From positions 1 to 64,000 of the forward strand of contig VXLY01000031.1 of the NCBI GenBank assembly GCA_009841335.1: a stretch of 64,000 nt of DNA, read 5' to 3'. A model generated the notes under the pieces. That model was not told the DNA's origin. It saw only the letters and a program-made list of their open reading frames with translations, and ran no database searches. Shown one piece after another: positions 55,857 through 64,000 of the stretch (within the stretch, counting starts at the first letter, position 1; every line of letters starts with the position of its first letter). Both the position numbers and the translations under genes were made by a program. Origin of the DNA: Rhodothermaceae bacterium. Lineage in GTDB: Bacteria; Bacteroidota; Rhodothermia; Rhodothermales; Bin80.

Positions 55857-57035
55857 TTACTGTCCCGATGTAGATACCGAATTGAACCACGCTCGTGTGC
55901 TTGCAATTGCGAGGGGAGCACAGTCACCATGCTCACTTTGCGGGCTGGGATCCAACAATGTAGCGGCCTCGCCAAGCGACTGTGCGGCAATTATAGAATT
56001 TTCAATGGGTACGAGTTCGTCAGCCGCGCAATGATATAACCGTGTTGGTGCCCGCGGTGTCCAGTTGGTCAGATCATTCTCACGCAGACGCTGACGGAAT
56101 GGGTGGTTGAGGTCAGACAGAAAGGACCGGCGAACATCTGGATGTACGATTTGAATCGGGATAGTTGGCATAGCCTCATTAATGTCACCGCCGCCATGCA
56201 TTCCGTCAAATAATGGAGGTAACGCAACATCGTAAGGGCTTGCAAGAAAATCAGACGGACTGTCATACAAACCATAAGCCTCGTTATAGCTGAATAGCAC
56301 GTAGGGGAAATAATACGGTTGGGGATATGGTTCTTCCCGCAGCATGAGGTCCAACATGGTTCCACTCAAATCGTAAGGTCCTGCCATCAGGGAAGACGCT
56401 TTAATGGTAAATTCGCTTGAATACTCAGCCTCCAAAAGGCGATGTGCTGCCATGCCCGTGTAACCGCCTGCCGAGTATCCTGCCATGTAAACCTCGCCCG
56501 AGTAGCTCCATGGCTGGGTGGCGGACCAGCGAACCACAGCCTGCATCATATCGACTATTGCCGAAGCTGATACATCGGCTATCAAATAGGGATGCAGCCC
56601 CGGCGAACGCCCCAACCCAAGCAGGTCCGGCATTACTGATAAATACCCGTCTGCGGCAAAAAACATGCCCACCACAGCTTCATTCGTGTCACCTCTAGAA
56701 GGCGCGCCCGAACGCCGCGTTACCGTCCCGTGCTGAAACGAAACCATCGGAAGCGACCGTAGAACAGGTTGCGGAACGGCTACTGCACCCGAAGCCGTCG
56801 TTTCCTCTCCATGCGTGTCCACGGTCAGGTACTCCAGGACATAAAATGAAATACCATACCTCGCTGAATAAGGTATCCCATATGCGCCAACCAGTTGTGA
56901 TACCTCCTCAGCTGTGTAGGTTGCAAGAGTGGTCACGTCAATAACATCCCCCCTGACCGGAGTGGGTTCGGGTTCCATGCCTGACGAATCGCAGCCCAGC
57001 AAAAAAACCACGGACAGCAAACAGAAAGTTCGCAT
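55857..57035 (-). CDS. Lipoprotein alpha/beta hydrolase (secretory lipase-like)
   Basis: 392 residues from the ATG at 57035, which begins a lipoprotein signal ('LLSVVFLLGCDSSG'); the frame further upstream is the shadow of the next gene. Nucleophile elbow 'YMAGYSAGGYTGMA', acid in 'YHCAADELVPIENS' and His in 'SEHGDCAPLA' form a Ser-Asp-His triad. 'VSFQHGTVTRRSGAPS' near the oxyanion region is like LIP-family secretory lipases. An ester or lipid substrate outside the cytoplasm is likely. The gene lies 4 bp downstream of the GH113-like gene, so the two are one transcript. Confidence 0.82.
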   Translation of the reverse strand: MRTFCLLSVVFLLGCDSSGMEPEPTPVRGDVIDVTTLATYTAEEVSQLVGAYGIPYSARYGISFYVLEYLTVDTHGEETTASGAVAVPQPVLRSLPMVSFQHGTVTRRSGAPSRGDTNEAVVGMFFAADGYLSVMPDLLGLGRSPGLHPYLIADVSASAIVDMMQAVVRWSATQPWSYSGEVYMAGYSAGGYTGMAAHRLLEAEYSSEFTIKASSLMAGPYDLSGTMLDLMLREEPYPQPYYFPYVLFSYNEAYGLYDSPSDFLASPYDVALPPLFDGMHGGGDINEAMPTIPIQIVHPDVRRSFLSDLNHPFRQRLRENDLTNWTPRAPTRLYHCAADELVPIENSIIAAQSLGEAATLLDPSPQSEHGDCAPLAIASTRAWFNSVSTSGQ

Positions 57036-57039
57036 GTAC

Positions 57040-58071
57040 CTACAGGCTGGCTGTGAACCGGGAACGGATAACTTCTTCGGCCGGCTTTCCTTGTGGAGTG
57101 AAATCGAGATGGGTGCGAGGCCGGTCACGATCGCCGTACCATTTCCAGAGAATGGCACCACTAAACCACGGTTTATCCCACAACTCGTCAAAAAACACTT
57201 CATACAGCCTGGCCTGTAGATCATCATCCGGCTCCACCAAATCCGCTTCTCCACGTGAGGGCCAACGCCATGGCTTAGCGGCTGCATCAGGAACATTCCG
57301 GTAGCCAATTTCAGTAAAAAGAATGGGGCGATTCATACGCTTGGAAAGACCCGCAAGCGCCTCAATATGAGGCTCCCAGCCATCTGCCAGCATCCCGTTG
57401 GTTGGGTTGGGCTCATCGGAAAGTTCGAAATATGCTTGTACACCTATAAAATCCAGCATATCCCAAAACTCTATTTCCTCGTATTCCTCCCACCAGTTGG
57501 CCGCATAAGTCAGATTGCCCCGGTACACAGAACGTATATCCCTTATGAGTCCGCGCCAATAATCCGGACGCTCATGGGCGCTCCTTGCAAGTTCAGTACC
57601 AACTACAAGCATTGCCGCATCAATCTCTTCGGCGAGGTGTGCGTAATGCATGAGCAGCTTAGTGTACTGCGTCTCCCAAGTCTGCCAATCGTGTTCCTCC
57701 GAATAGCCTATTGAGCTTCTCGACTGACCTTCAGAACTGTAACGACCAAGCCAAAGATGCGGCTTTAGGATAATCCCCATTCCGAGGCTGTCAGCTTTTT
57801 GAGACAATTCCCGCGCCGCTCGATCACTTTCACTGTACCATCTTGCGTCGGGATTCATGCGGATCTCAGGAATGTCAGCATCCCGCTGAAAACCAAACTG
57901 CACCAGCGTTATATGTGTGAGCCCGGATTCTTTCAGCTTGGGCAGCATTGCCGCGGACGGCTCATTCCGAGCGTCAAGTGTCACGGATCTGATCACGGAG
58001 ACCGTGTCATTTTGCCGGTCGCCTGCGTCGCAGCCGGCAATCAGTAAACAGACTAGAACCCAACAAAACAT
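57040..58071 (-). CDS. Lipoprotein glycoside hydrolase, GH113-like
   Basis: 343 residues from the ATG at 58071 (a GTG six codons upstream is the alternative). Lipobox 'LLIAGC' at Cys14. A TIM barrel follows, with the putative acid/base Glu160 in 'MLVVGTELARS' and nucleophile Glu254 in 'ILFTEIGYRN'. 'YAANWW' and 'FIGVQAYFEL' also fit GH113 (beta-mannanase-type) and related GTA-TIM families. It would cut a beta-linked glycan at the outer face of the cell envelope. It is paired with the alpha/beta hydrolase gene, suggesting attack on an acylated glycan (inference). Confidence 0.8.
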   Translation of the reverse strand: MFCWVLVCLLIAGCDAGDRQNDTVSVIRSVTLDARNEPSAAMLPKLKESGLTHITLVQFGFQRDADIPEIRMNPDARWYSESDRAARELSQKADSLGMGIILKPHLWLGRYSSEGQSRSSIGYSEEHDWQTWETQYTKLLMHYAHLAEEIDAAMLVVGTELARSAHERPDYWRGLIRDIRSVYRGNLTYAANWWEEYEEIEFWDMLDFIGVQAYFELSDEPNPTNGMLADGWEPHIEALAGLSKRMNRPILFTEIGYRNVPDAAAKPWRWPSRGEADLVEPDDDLQARLYEVFFDELWDKPWFSGAILWKWYGDRDRPRTHLDFTPQGKPAEEVIRSRFTASL

Positions 58072-58157
58072 GCGTACCTCGGGTCGCACAATAATCTCTA
58101 TATCAGTGTATGAAATGTCTTAATTTGTTTACTGATCAATTAAAGAAGGGTTTAGTC

Positions 58158-59459
58158 ATGTCAAACCGCAGGCAGTTTCTTTACCAGATTGGGGCCCCCG
58201 CAGCCGCGGCCCTCACATACAGTTCACTGGTTCCTGCGCGAGTTCCGGCTGTACTTGAACACATAGCAGGTGTAACTGGCGATGTAACGCGAGATGAGAC
58301 TTTTTGGCGTGAGGTGCAACAGGCCTTCACGGTTGACCGCAGTCTAATCAACCTCAACAGCGGCGGCGTGAGCCCTTCTCCAAGGATTGTCCAAGAGGCT
58401 ATGAAAGGACATCTGGACTACTCCAATGAAGCACCAGTGTACACCATGTGGCGCATCTTGGAACCTCAGCGCGAGGGAGTCCGACAACGCTTGGCGTTGG
58501 AGTTTGGCTGTGATTCCGAGGAGATCGCACTGACCCGCAATGCAAGTGAAGGTCTTCAGATATGCCAATTGGGACTGGAATTTGAGCCTGGTGATGAAGT
58601 GTTAACTACCACGCAGGACTATGGACGTATGATCACTACGTTCAAGCAACGAGAACGCCGTGAAGGAATTGTCCTTAAACAGTTTTCCATACCCATACCC
58701 TCCGAAGATCCGGGAGAGATCGTACGCCTCTTTGAGGAAAACATTGGCCCCCGCACCCGTGCCATACTCATGTGCCACATGATCAATATTACCGGTCAAA
58801 TCCTGCCAGTGAAGCCGGTAGTCCAAATGGCTCGACGCAAGGGTATCCCGGTTATCGTGGACGGTGCACACGCGTTTGGGCATTTCGATTTTAAGCATGA
58901 AGATCTGGATTGCGACTACTACGCTTCCAGCCTGCACAAGTGGCTATTGGCACCACATGGCACTGGACTGCTGCACGTGCGCAAGAATAAAATCAAGGAG
59001 TTATGGCCGCTTATGGCAGCTCCCGAGGGAATGGATGAGGATATTCGCAAGTACGAAGAAATTGGCACGCACCCTGCGGCCAACTACATAGCTATTGCCG
59101 AAGCGCTTACCTTTCATCAGGGTATTGGAGCCAAACGCAAGGAGGATCGTCTGCGGTACCTGCGTGACTACTGGGCAAAACCGCTCATGCAGCACGACCG
59201 CGTTCGTCTGCACACTAGCCTCAAGCCCGAATTTTCCTGTTGTATCGGCACGGTCCAGATTGAGGGCATTGATACGGCGGAGTTGGGCACGCACCTATGG
59301 GATGCGCATCGCATAATCGCTACACCAATTAAACACGCGGAATTTGAAGGCCTGCGAGTTACGGCTAACCTATTCACAACCTTGGAGGAACTGAACCGTT
59401 TTGTAGATGCCATGGAACAGGTTGTGCGTCACGGTTTACCTGCAACAGAGAGCTCCTAG
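58158..59459 (+). CDS. Tat-exported class V aminotransferase-fold PLP protein
   Basis: 433 residues from the ATG at 58158. The N-terminus 'MSNRRQFLYQIGAPAAAALT' is a strong twin-arginine signal, so the protein folds with PLP before export. The fold-type I core shows 'INLNSGGVSPSPRIVQEAM', 'RNASEGLQICQLGL', 'MCHMINITGQILPV', Asp in 'VIVDGAHAFGH' and the PLP lysine in 'ASSLHKWLLAPHGTG'. Relatives are annotated as isopenicillin N epimerase-like or cysteine desulfurase-like; the reaction is unknown. lhgO begins 8 bp downstream. A degenerate copy of its 3' end lies at 61071-61386. Confidence 0.88.
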   Translation: MSNRRQFLYQIGAPAAAALTYSSLVPARVPAVLEHIAGVTGDVTRDETFWREVQQAFTVDRSLINLNSGGVSPSPRIVQEAMKGHLDYSNEAPVYTMWRILEPQREGVRQRLALEFGCDSEEIALTRNASEGLQICQLGLEFEPGDEVLTTTQDYGRMITTFKQRERREGIVLKQFSIPIPSEDPGEIVRLFEENIGPRTRAILMCHMINITGQILPVKPVVQMARRKGIPVIVDGAHAFGHFDFKHEDLDCDYYASSLHKWLLAPHGTGLLHVRKNKIKELWPLMAAPEGMDEDIRKYEEIGTHPAANYIAIAEALTFHQGIGAKRKEDRLRYLRDYWAKPLMQHDRVRLHTSLKPEFSCCIGTVQIEGIDTAELGTHLWDAHRIIATPIKHAEFEGLRVTANLFTTLEELNRFVDAMEQVVRHGLPATESS

Positions 59460-59467
59460 TCCTACTT

Positions 59468-60661
59468 GTGGAGTGTGACGTAGCAATCATCGGGGGAGGA
59501 ATTGTCGGCCTTGCAGCAGCTTGGCAACTGGGCCGGCGCTATGACTGTCGAGTTTTGGTTCTTGAGAAGGAAAGTTCCGTCGCAACACATCAGTCAGGCC
59601 GTAATTCGGGCGTGCTGCACTCAGGAATCTACTATCGTCCAGGGTCGAATCAGGCACAGACATGTCTGCGAGGGCGACGATTAATGGAAAATTTCTGCCG
59701 CGCAAACCACCTGCCATTCGAGCTCTGCGGCAAAGTAATCATAGGCAGTACCCCCCGGGAATTGGCTCGTCTAAACACCCTACACGAATGGGGACGTGCA
59801 AATGGTGTGCAATGCCAAATCATTGGCCAAGACGCACTCCTAGAACGTGAGCCCTATGCAGCCGGTATTAGAGCACTTCTGGTGCGTGATGCTGGTATCG
59901 TGGACTTTCGGAGCGTTGTACAGTGCCTGACGTCGCTGTCACAGGAACAAGGTACTGAGGTATTGACAAATTCATACGTGCACAGGGCACACGTGGAACG
60001 TCAACATATTGTTCTGGAGACCGACAATCTTACGGTCCATGCGCGGCAAGTTCTTAACTGTGCCGGATTGTATGCTGACCGTGTAGCTAAACTTCTGGGG
60101 CAGGAACCCACTATTCGTGTATTACCGTTCAGAGGGGAGTATTACGCACTCCTACCCCGACAGTACTGCCGCCACCTCATTTATCCCGCGGGAGATGATC
60201 GCGTCCCCTTCCTTGGCGTACATGCAACCCGTTTGACTGACGGCCGTGTTCTTTGTGGCCCAAGCGCCGTGCTGGCATTATCCCGGGAGGGATACAAACG
60301 CTTCACAGTAGCACCCGGAGACATCCTGGATACAGTCCTTTGGCCTGGCAGTTGGCACCTCGCACGCTCATTGTGGCGAACTGGTGCACGAGAAATTCTG
60401 CAAAGCCTCAGCAAAAAGTATTATTTGCGGGTATTACAACGCCTAATTCCCGCAGTTGAACTATCCAATCTTAGGCCTGCACGAAGTGGAGTGCGCGCTC
60501 AGGCAGTCAAAGCTGATGGCACGATGATTCGAAGCATGTATGTCCAAGAAAGTCGACGAGCGCTGAGTGTACTAAATGCGAGTTCGCCAAGCGCAACCGC
60601 GTCACTTGCCATTGGGGAAACTCTGGCGAGAGATTTGATAAATCGACTTCGATCCGATTAA
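59468..60661 (+). CDS. lhgO: L-2-hydroxyglutarate oxidase/dehydrogenase
   Basis: 397 residues, GTG start at 59468. FAD-binding 'CDVAIIGGGIVGLAAAWQLG', 'EKESSVATHQSGRNSGVLHS' and 'GIYYRPGSNQAQTCLRGRRL' match LhgO closely, as do 'FRGEYYALLP' and 'VPFLGVHATRLTDGRVLCGP'. The enzyme oxidises L-2-hydroxyglutarate to 2-oxoglutarate and feeds electrons to the membrane quinone pool, repairing a side product of central metabolism. It follows the aminotransferase-fold gene at 8 bp. It ends next to the decayed region at 60682-61386. Confidence 0.93.
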   Translation: MECDVAIIGGGIVGLAAAWQLGRRYDCRVLVLEKESSVATHQSGRNSGVLHSGIYYRPGSNQAQTCLRGRRLMENFCRANHLPFELCGKVIIGSTPRELARLNTLHEWGRANGVQCQIIGQDALLEREPYAAGIRALLVRDAGIVDFRSVVQCLTSLSQEQGTEVLTNSYVHRAHVERQHIVLETDNLTVHARQVLNCAGLYADRVAKLLGQEPTIRVLPFRGEYYALLPRQYCRHLIYPAGDDRVPFLGVHATRLTDGRVLCGPSAVLALSREGYKRFTVAPGDILDTVLWPGSWHLARSLWRTGAREILQSLSKKYYLRVLQRLIPAVELSNLRPARSGVRAQAVKADGTMIRSMYVQESRRALSVLNASSPSATASLAIGETLARDLINRLRSD

Positions 60662-60681
60662 TAGTTCGGCACCAGGTCGGG

Positions 60682-61055
60682 TCAGGCCAAGACAGACATT
60701 AACTTCGCCCAAACCTCAGTCGGCGGCGTCATAGTTGTTGCAATCCAGCGCGGTTTGGGGTCAATTGCAGGATCACCAGACACCCGCTTACCTTGCTCAC
60801 CCGAAAATATTTTCCTGAGCAAGTCTGCTGTATGGGTATTTTGACGACTCATCTCTTCGGGAGAACTAGCAAAAAGGATCTCCTCACCTGGGTGCGTCTC
60901 TCAGGACCTATATCGCAATGCAATCAGCAATTTTTTCATGCGGGTTGTGTCCTATTACCAGCACTGTATTGCCTTTGTCCGCCAGCTCCAGCAAATCATT
61001 CAGAAATACCTCAATTTCCTCAAAATGCAGCCCCGTCGTTGGCTCATCATATTGA
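60682..61055 (-). pseudogene. uvrA: 3' remnant of uvrA (excinuclease ABC subunit A)
   Basis: Read on the minus strand, 'YDEPTTGLHFEEIEVFLNDL' then 'LELADKGNTVLVIGHNPHEK' and IADCI reproduce the second ATPase Walker B/D-loop and H-loop of UvrA, normally 'LDEPTTGLHF...VIEHN'. A stop at 60908 breaks the frame. In a shifted frame, 'EILFASSPEEMSRQNTHTAD' then LLRKIFSGEQG matches the UvrA C-terminal tail. The catalytic Glu-His context is altered and everything upstream is missing, so this is a non-functional fragment. It abuts the duplicated junction fragment to its right. Confidence 0.75.
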
Positions 61056-61070
61056 TGCATTGTCCGACCT

Positions 61071-61386
61071 ATTGACGGCCTTGATACTGCGGATTTAGGC
61101 ACGCACTTATGGAATACGCACTTCACAGTCGCTACGCCAATTTGACACGCGGAAAGTGAAGGCCTGCGAGTTGCGGCTAACCTGTTCACGACCTTGGAGG
61201 AATTGAATCGTAGCGTGGATGCCATTGAACAGGTTGTGATCACGATTTACCTGCAACAGACAGCTCCTGATCCTGTCAATGGTGCGCTAAGTAGCAATCA
61301 TTGGTAGAGAGACTGTCGGCGCTGCAAGAGCTTGGCAACTGGGTCGATACTGCGACTGTCAAGTTTTCGTTCTGGAGAATGAAAGC
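61071..61386 (+). pseudogene. Decayed duplicate of the aminotransferase-lhgO junction
   Basis: The bases closely follow 59259-59577 (end of the class V aminotransferase gene through the start of lhgO). Shared runs include GGCCTGCGAGTT, GCCAT(G/T)GAACAGGTTGTG and AGCTTGGCAACTGGG. By eye roughly four bases in five agree, with small indels and in-frame stops, and the lhgO start is lost. It is a fragment of an old tandem copy of the pair. Confidence 0.85.
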
Positions 61387-61422
61387 TGATTCCTGAATCG
61401 GTGCAGGGGGTGATTCCCTATT

Positions 61423-61446
61423 TTCGTACAGATACGGATGTACGAA
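61423..61446. repeat. Inverted repeat downstream of the TonB receptor gene
   Basis: TTCGTAC (61423-61429) and GTACGAA (61440-61446) form a 7-bp stem with a 10-nt loop, 23 bp beyond the stop of the receptor gene. No T-run follows on the minus strand, so a terminator role is weak. Confidence 0.3.
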
Positions 61447-61468
61447 CTATGATCCGGATGGGTAGCCT

Positions 61469-64000
61469 CTAACCGCTGCGATCCGTTGTATACGTGAGCC
61501 TGATAGTTGCAATTCGCCCGAGCTTGGGGGCACCGACGAATTCGCGGTGGTTACTGTTGAACAGATTGTTGATGCCCAGATCAGCACGGAATCCGGCTTT
61601 ATGAATCGCATATCCGATGCCTACATCAAGCACCGTATAGCTCTGCACGTTTCCCACATATTGACCAGAAATTACAGGAAATCCCTTTGTAAACCGTCCC
61701 GATGCCATGAACGAAAAGCCATTCTTTGGTTGGTATTGACCGCCGATCTTAAACTTGAATCCCGGCGCATTGAGGGCCAATTCCAGATCCTCTGACTCTT
61801 CGTTGATCTCCGTATGATCAAAATAATCGTCACTTACCCAAGACGCATTTCCAAAAAACATCAGTTTTTCACTGGCGATGATCTGAGCTGAAAAATCCAT
61901 ACCAAAATACCGGATATCTCCAAAGTTAGGAAAGGTCAGCATCAGTTCAGGAAAATTCCCCGCTCCCTTGTTGTTCTCGTTTGTCTGTACAATTGCCACT
62001 GGAGTTTCACTATCTGGCAGATCACTGCCCGCAATATCGACGAGCATTTCTGCAGCCAATTGAGGGGTCACCCCAAATAACTCCAGTGCATTCGCAATGT
62101 CCGAATTTGCTGCCAGTCCAGCTGAGATGTCTTGAATGAGATCCTGTTTCAGATTTGGAACCAGAACAAATGGTGTTTTAATCTGAAGTGGACCTGTAAA
62201 ATTTTTTCTTCTACTGTAGTAGCCGTCCAGTGCGAAGAGAATATGATCACGCATAATTCCTTTATATCCAATTTCCCAAGATTGAGTGATGGTTGGCTTG
62301 ATTGGACCGGTATCCTGAAGATTATTCAACTCCGGGTTGGATTTGAGCTCGAGCGTACTTAGGTTCACGAGACTAAGGATCCCAGAACTGAATCCCTGAA
62401 CTGGAGTCACTTCTGGGTTCAATCCCTGCTTCAGGAGGGGCAGAAGTTGAGGGGGAATATCTAGTCCTGCATCAGCAAGTATTCGTGCAAGTTCATCATC
62501 TGGAATTTTTGTTAGACCATCGTAAATCAACCCATAGAGAAACCCTGTATCTATTCCAACGGGAGTTGGATATCCTTCCATTCCTGGGAGCATACTGGAA
62601 GCAACAAGAGATGTTGGTGCACCAAGTTCAAGGTAGTTGGGATTTCTGTCAAAGGTAAATCCGGTTGACCCTCCGCGGGCCCGCACCGTGAGCGGCCCAA
62701 TAGAAGCTACCACTAAATCCAACAGGTAATCGGTCGACAGCGGCGAAGAGAGACTACGGTTATAGGTTGCACGCAGACCTGAGGAAGGAGTTGGTTTTAA
62801 CACGAGTGCGACGCGTGGAGATAATTGAAGATCGGGTACGATATTGTTGTAGTCTCCCCGAAGGGCGAGTGTCAGTTTGAGTCTATTTGAGATCTGTGTA
62901 GTCGATTGCAGGTATGCACCATATTCGTCAAGCCCTGCAATCCCATCAATGCGTTCGATAACAATTGCTCTGGTATCAGGACGATCAAATCGTAGGTCCA
63001 CTCCTGCAATCAGCTGCTGTCTAGACCCAATCTCTTGCGTATACTGGCCTTGCACGGAAAATTCTTCGGAGTATTCTTGAACAGGATCTCCACCATAGAT
63101 ATAGGAGTTCCCCGAATTGATTGAATTCATATACGCCTGCACGAAGAGAGGGCCGCTGGACAGCCGAATCTGTGCATAGCTGGCAACCATTCCCTTTGCC
63201 TGAATTGTGCCCAAGCTGCTGAGCATTGCACCATCCAGATTTCCAATCCCCCCACTCAACGAAATAGTGGTAGATTTGCCCAAGCGCAAGTCCACAGTAC
63301 TGGATAGCACAAGCTTGCGGTTTTTGGTTTCGCGAACCCCATCAACAAACAACTGAACTGCATCTTCGGGATCAGGGCATTCACTAAACCTTTCACTCTT
63401 GAGGAGTGCAGCGTCACACCCTTCAAGAGTAAAATCCTCCGATGTTGCGTAACTGCCAATCACTTTGACACCTAGATTTGCGCCTAGAACCGTAGCCATG
63501 CGTCCCTGAACATTGAGCATAGACCTTTGGCCACCTGAAACAGAGATCGTAGCTCCCGGGTAATTGAATGCATCTTTTGAGATGTAGTGGATCACTCCTG
63601 AATCCACACCAGGTCCATAAAGTGCGGATCCCGGCCCCCGAACTACTTCAATCCGTTCCGTATCGATGGCCAGACTTGGCATAACGTTATGCAGGTTGAC
63701 ACCAATGGAGGCAACCGCTGCCTTCCTGTAATCGGTGAGTACGTGCGTAGATCTTGAGAAAGCGTCATTGAATCCGCGGAGTACGATTTCGTAGCGATCA
63801 ACGCCGGTCTGTACCATATCTAACCCGGTCACATTTCGGAGTGATTTTGCCGTTGTCTGTGCGACATCTAATTGAAGGTCTCGCGAAGTAATGACATCGA
63901 TAGAAGAGGGTGCATTCAATGTCTTCTCATTCCGGCGTCCCGCGGTAACCTGCACGGGGTCTAGATCTGTTCCTGGGTCTAAGGCAACGTTCCAGACATA
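61469..64000 (-). CDS. TonB-dependent outer-membrane receptor (5' end outside window)
   Basis: The frame runs to the right edge, so the signal peptide and any N-terminal carboxypeptidase-like domain lie beyond it. The plug domain begins around 'VQVTAGRRNEKTLNAPSSID' and includes 'ERIEVVRGPGSALYGPGVDS' and 'GVIHYISKD', the classic plug signatures. The remaining 700 residues are barrel strands, ending in 'LGRIATIRLTYTTDRSG'. Such receptors import siderophores, B12 or glycans using TonB energy. 'DSGVIHYISKD' replaces the more usual 'GGVINIITK'. The ligand is unknown; the neighbouring glycosidases, and the B12 need of IcmF, are possible hints only. Confidence 0.92.
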   Translation of the reverse strand, partial: YVWNVALDPGTDLDPVQVTAGRRNEKTLNAPSSIDVITSRDLQLDVAQTTAKSLRNVTGLDMVQTGVDRYEIVLRGFNDAFSRSTHVLTDYRKAAVASIGVNLHNVMPSLAIDTERIEVVRGPGSALYGPGVDSGVIHYISKDAFNYPGATISVSGGQRSMLNVQGRMATVLGANLGVKVIGSYATSEDFTLEGCDAALLKSERFSECPDPEDAVQLFVDGVRETKNRKLVLSSTVDLRLGKSTTISLSGGIGNLDGAMLSSLGTIQAKGMVASYAQIRLSSGPLFVQAYMNSINSGNSYIYGGDPVQEYSEEFSVQGQYTQEIGSRQQLIAGVDLRFDRPDTRAIVIERIDGIAGLDEYGAYLQSTTQISNRLKLTLALRGDYNNIVPDLQLSPRVALVLKPTPSSGLRATYNRSLSSPLSTDYLLDLVVASIGPLTVRARGGSTGFTFDRNPNYLELGAPTSLVASSMLPGMEGYPTPVGIDTGFLYGLIYDGLTKIPDDELARILADAGLDIPPQLLPLLKQGLNPEVTPVQGFSSGILSLVNLSTLELKSNPELNNLQDTGPIKPTITQSWEIGYKGIMRDHILFALDGYYSRRKNFTGPLQIKTPFVLVPNLKQDLIQDISAGLAANSDIANALELFGVTPQLAAEMLVDIAGSDLPDSETPVAIVQTNENNKGAGNFPELMLTFPNFGDIRYFGMDFSAQIIASEKLMFFGNASWVSDDYFDHTEINEESEDLELALNAPGFKFKIGGQYQPKNGFSFMASGRFTKGFPVISGQYVGNVQSYTVLDVGIGYAIHKAGFRADLGINNLFNSNHREFVGAPKLGRIATIRLTYTTDRSG

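Noticed and set aside
60793-61098. 101-codon plus-strand frame
   Set aside because: It is antisense to the uvrA remnant and runs into the duplicated fragment; it shows no family resemblance.

Overview
The window reads as a chromosomal segment of a Gram-negative bacterium of the Bacteroidota/Rhodothermota type. Supporting signs are a type IX secretion (T9SS) C-terminal sorting domain on a secreted dehydrogenase, a TonB-dependent receptor, many lipoproteins with clear lipoboxes, S9 peptidases, sulfatases, six-bladed beta-propeller proteins, a DUF4097 beta-helix protein, and an almost complete lack of Shine-Dalgarno sequences before well-defined starts. The nearest lineage is probably Rhodothermales-like, but this is inferred from gene content only. 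Base composition is moderate and even. No tRNA, rRNA, CRISPR array, insertion sequence or phage gene was recognised.

Layout. 1-5.3 kb: the 3' end of an S9 peptidase, a very large DUF4097 protein and a secreted beta-propeller protein. 5.3-6.1 kb: a decayed stretch with a winged-helix remnant. 6.1-11.8 kb: an SLC13-type permease with four RCK_C domains, a SixA-like phosphatase, DUF4389, UppS, and a winged-helix regulator overlapping a membrane protein. 12.2-14.4 kb: a PLP-dependent D-amino-acid enzyme and a zinc dehydrogenase. 14.5-22.5 kb: a tightly coupled haem operon, hemA-hemC-hemD-hemB-hemQ-like-hemE-hemH-hemG/Y. Its content (a HemQ-like protein beside ferrochelatase and porphyrinogen oxidase) suggests the coproporphyrin-dependent route. 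22.6-24.8 kb: a TIM-barrel epimerase and a second beta-propeller protein. 25.2-31.4 kb: a DNA-repair block (xthA convergent with polA, then ligA and DUF1761). 31.4-36.1 kb: VOC protein, phosphodiester glycosidase-like protein, DUF3052, a lipoprotein sulfatase and a membrane protein. 36.2-39.9 kb: a broken thymidylate kinase directly behind a fused acyl-CoA mutase (IcmF). 40.4-43.4 kb: a fatty acid hydroxylase family protein and RecG. 44-48.8 kb: intradiol dioxygenase, NadR-type kinase, and a sulfatase overlapping a formylglycine-generating enzyme, both predicted lipoproteins. 48.8-53.9 kb: an ABC exporter, a DUF819 permease and an S9 peptidase. 54.1-60.7 kb: a T9SS-exported sugar dehydrogenase, an alpha/beta hydrolase, a GH113-like glycosidase, a Tat-exported aminotransferase-fold protein and LhgO. 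60.7-61.4 kb: a uvrA remnant and a decayed copy of the aminotransferase/LhgO junction. 61.5-64 kb: a TonB-dependent receptor running off the window.

Two themes stand out. First, a secreted catabolic programme (sulfatases with their maturase, glycosidases, peptidases, sugar dehydrogenase, TonB receptor) points to feeding on sulfated or host- or algae-derived polymers and peptides. Second, genome erosion: at least four recognisable gene remnants (winged-helix gene, tmk, uvrA, and a duplicated aminotransferase-lhgO junction), several long empty gaps and a DNA polymerase I without proofreading residues. Together these would fit a host-associated or otherwise drift-prone lineage, which is inference.
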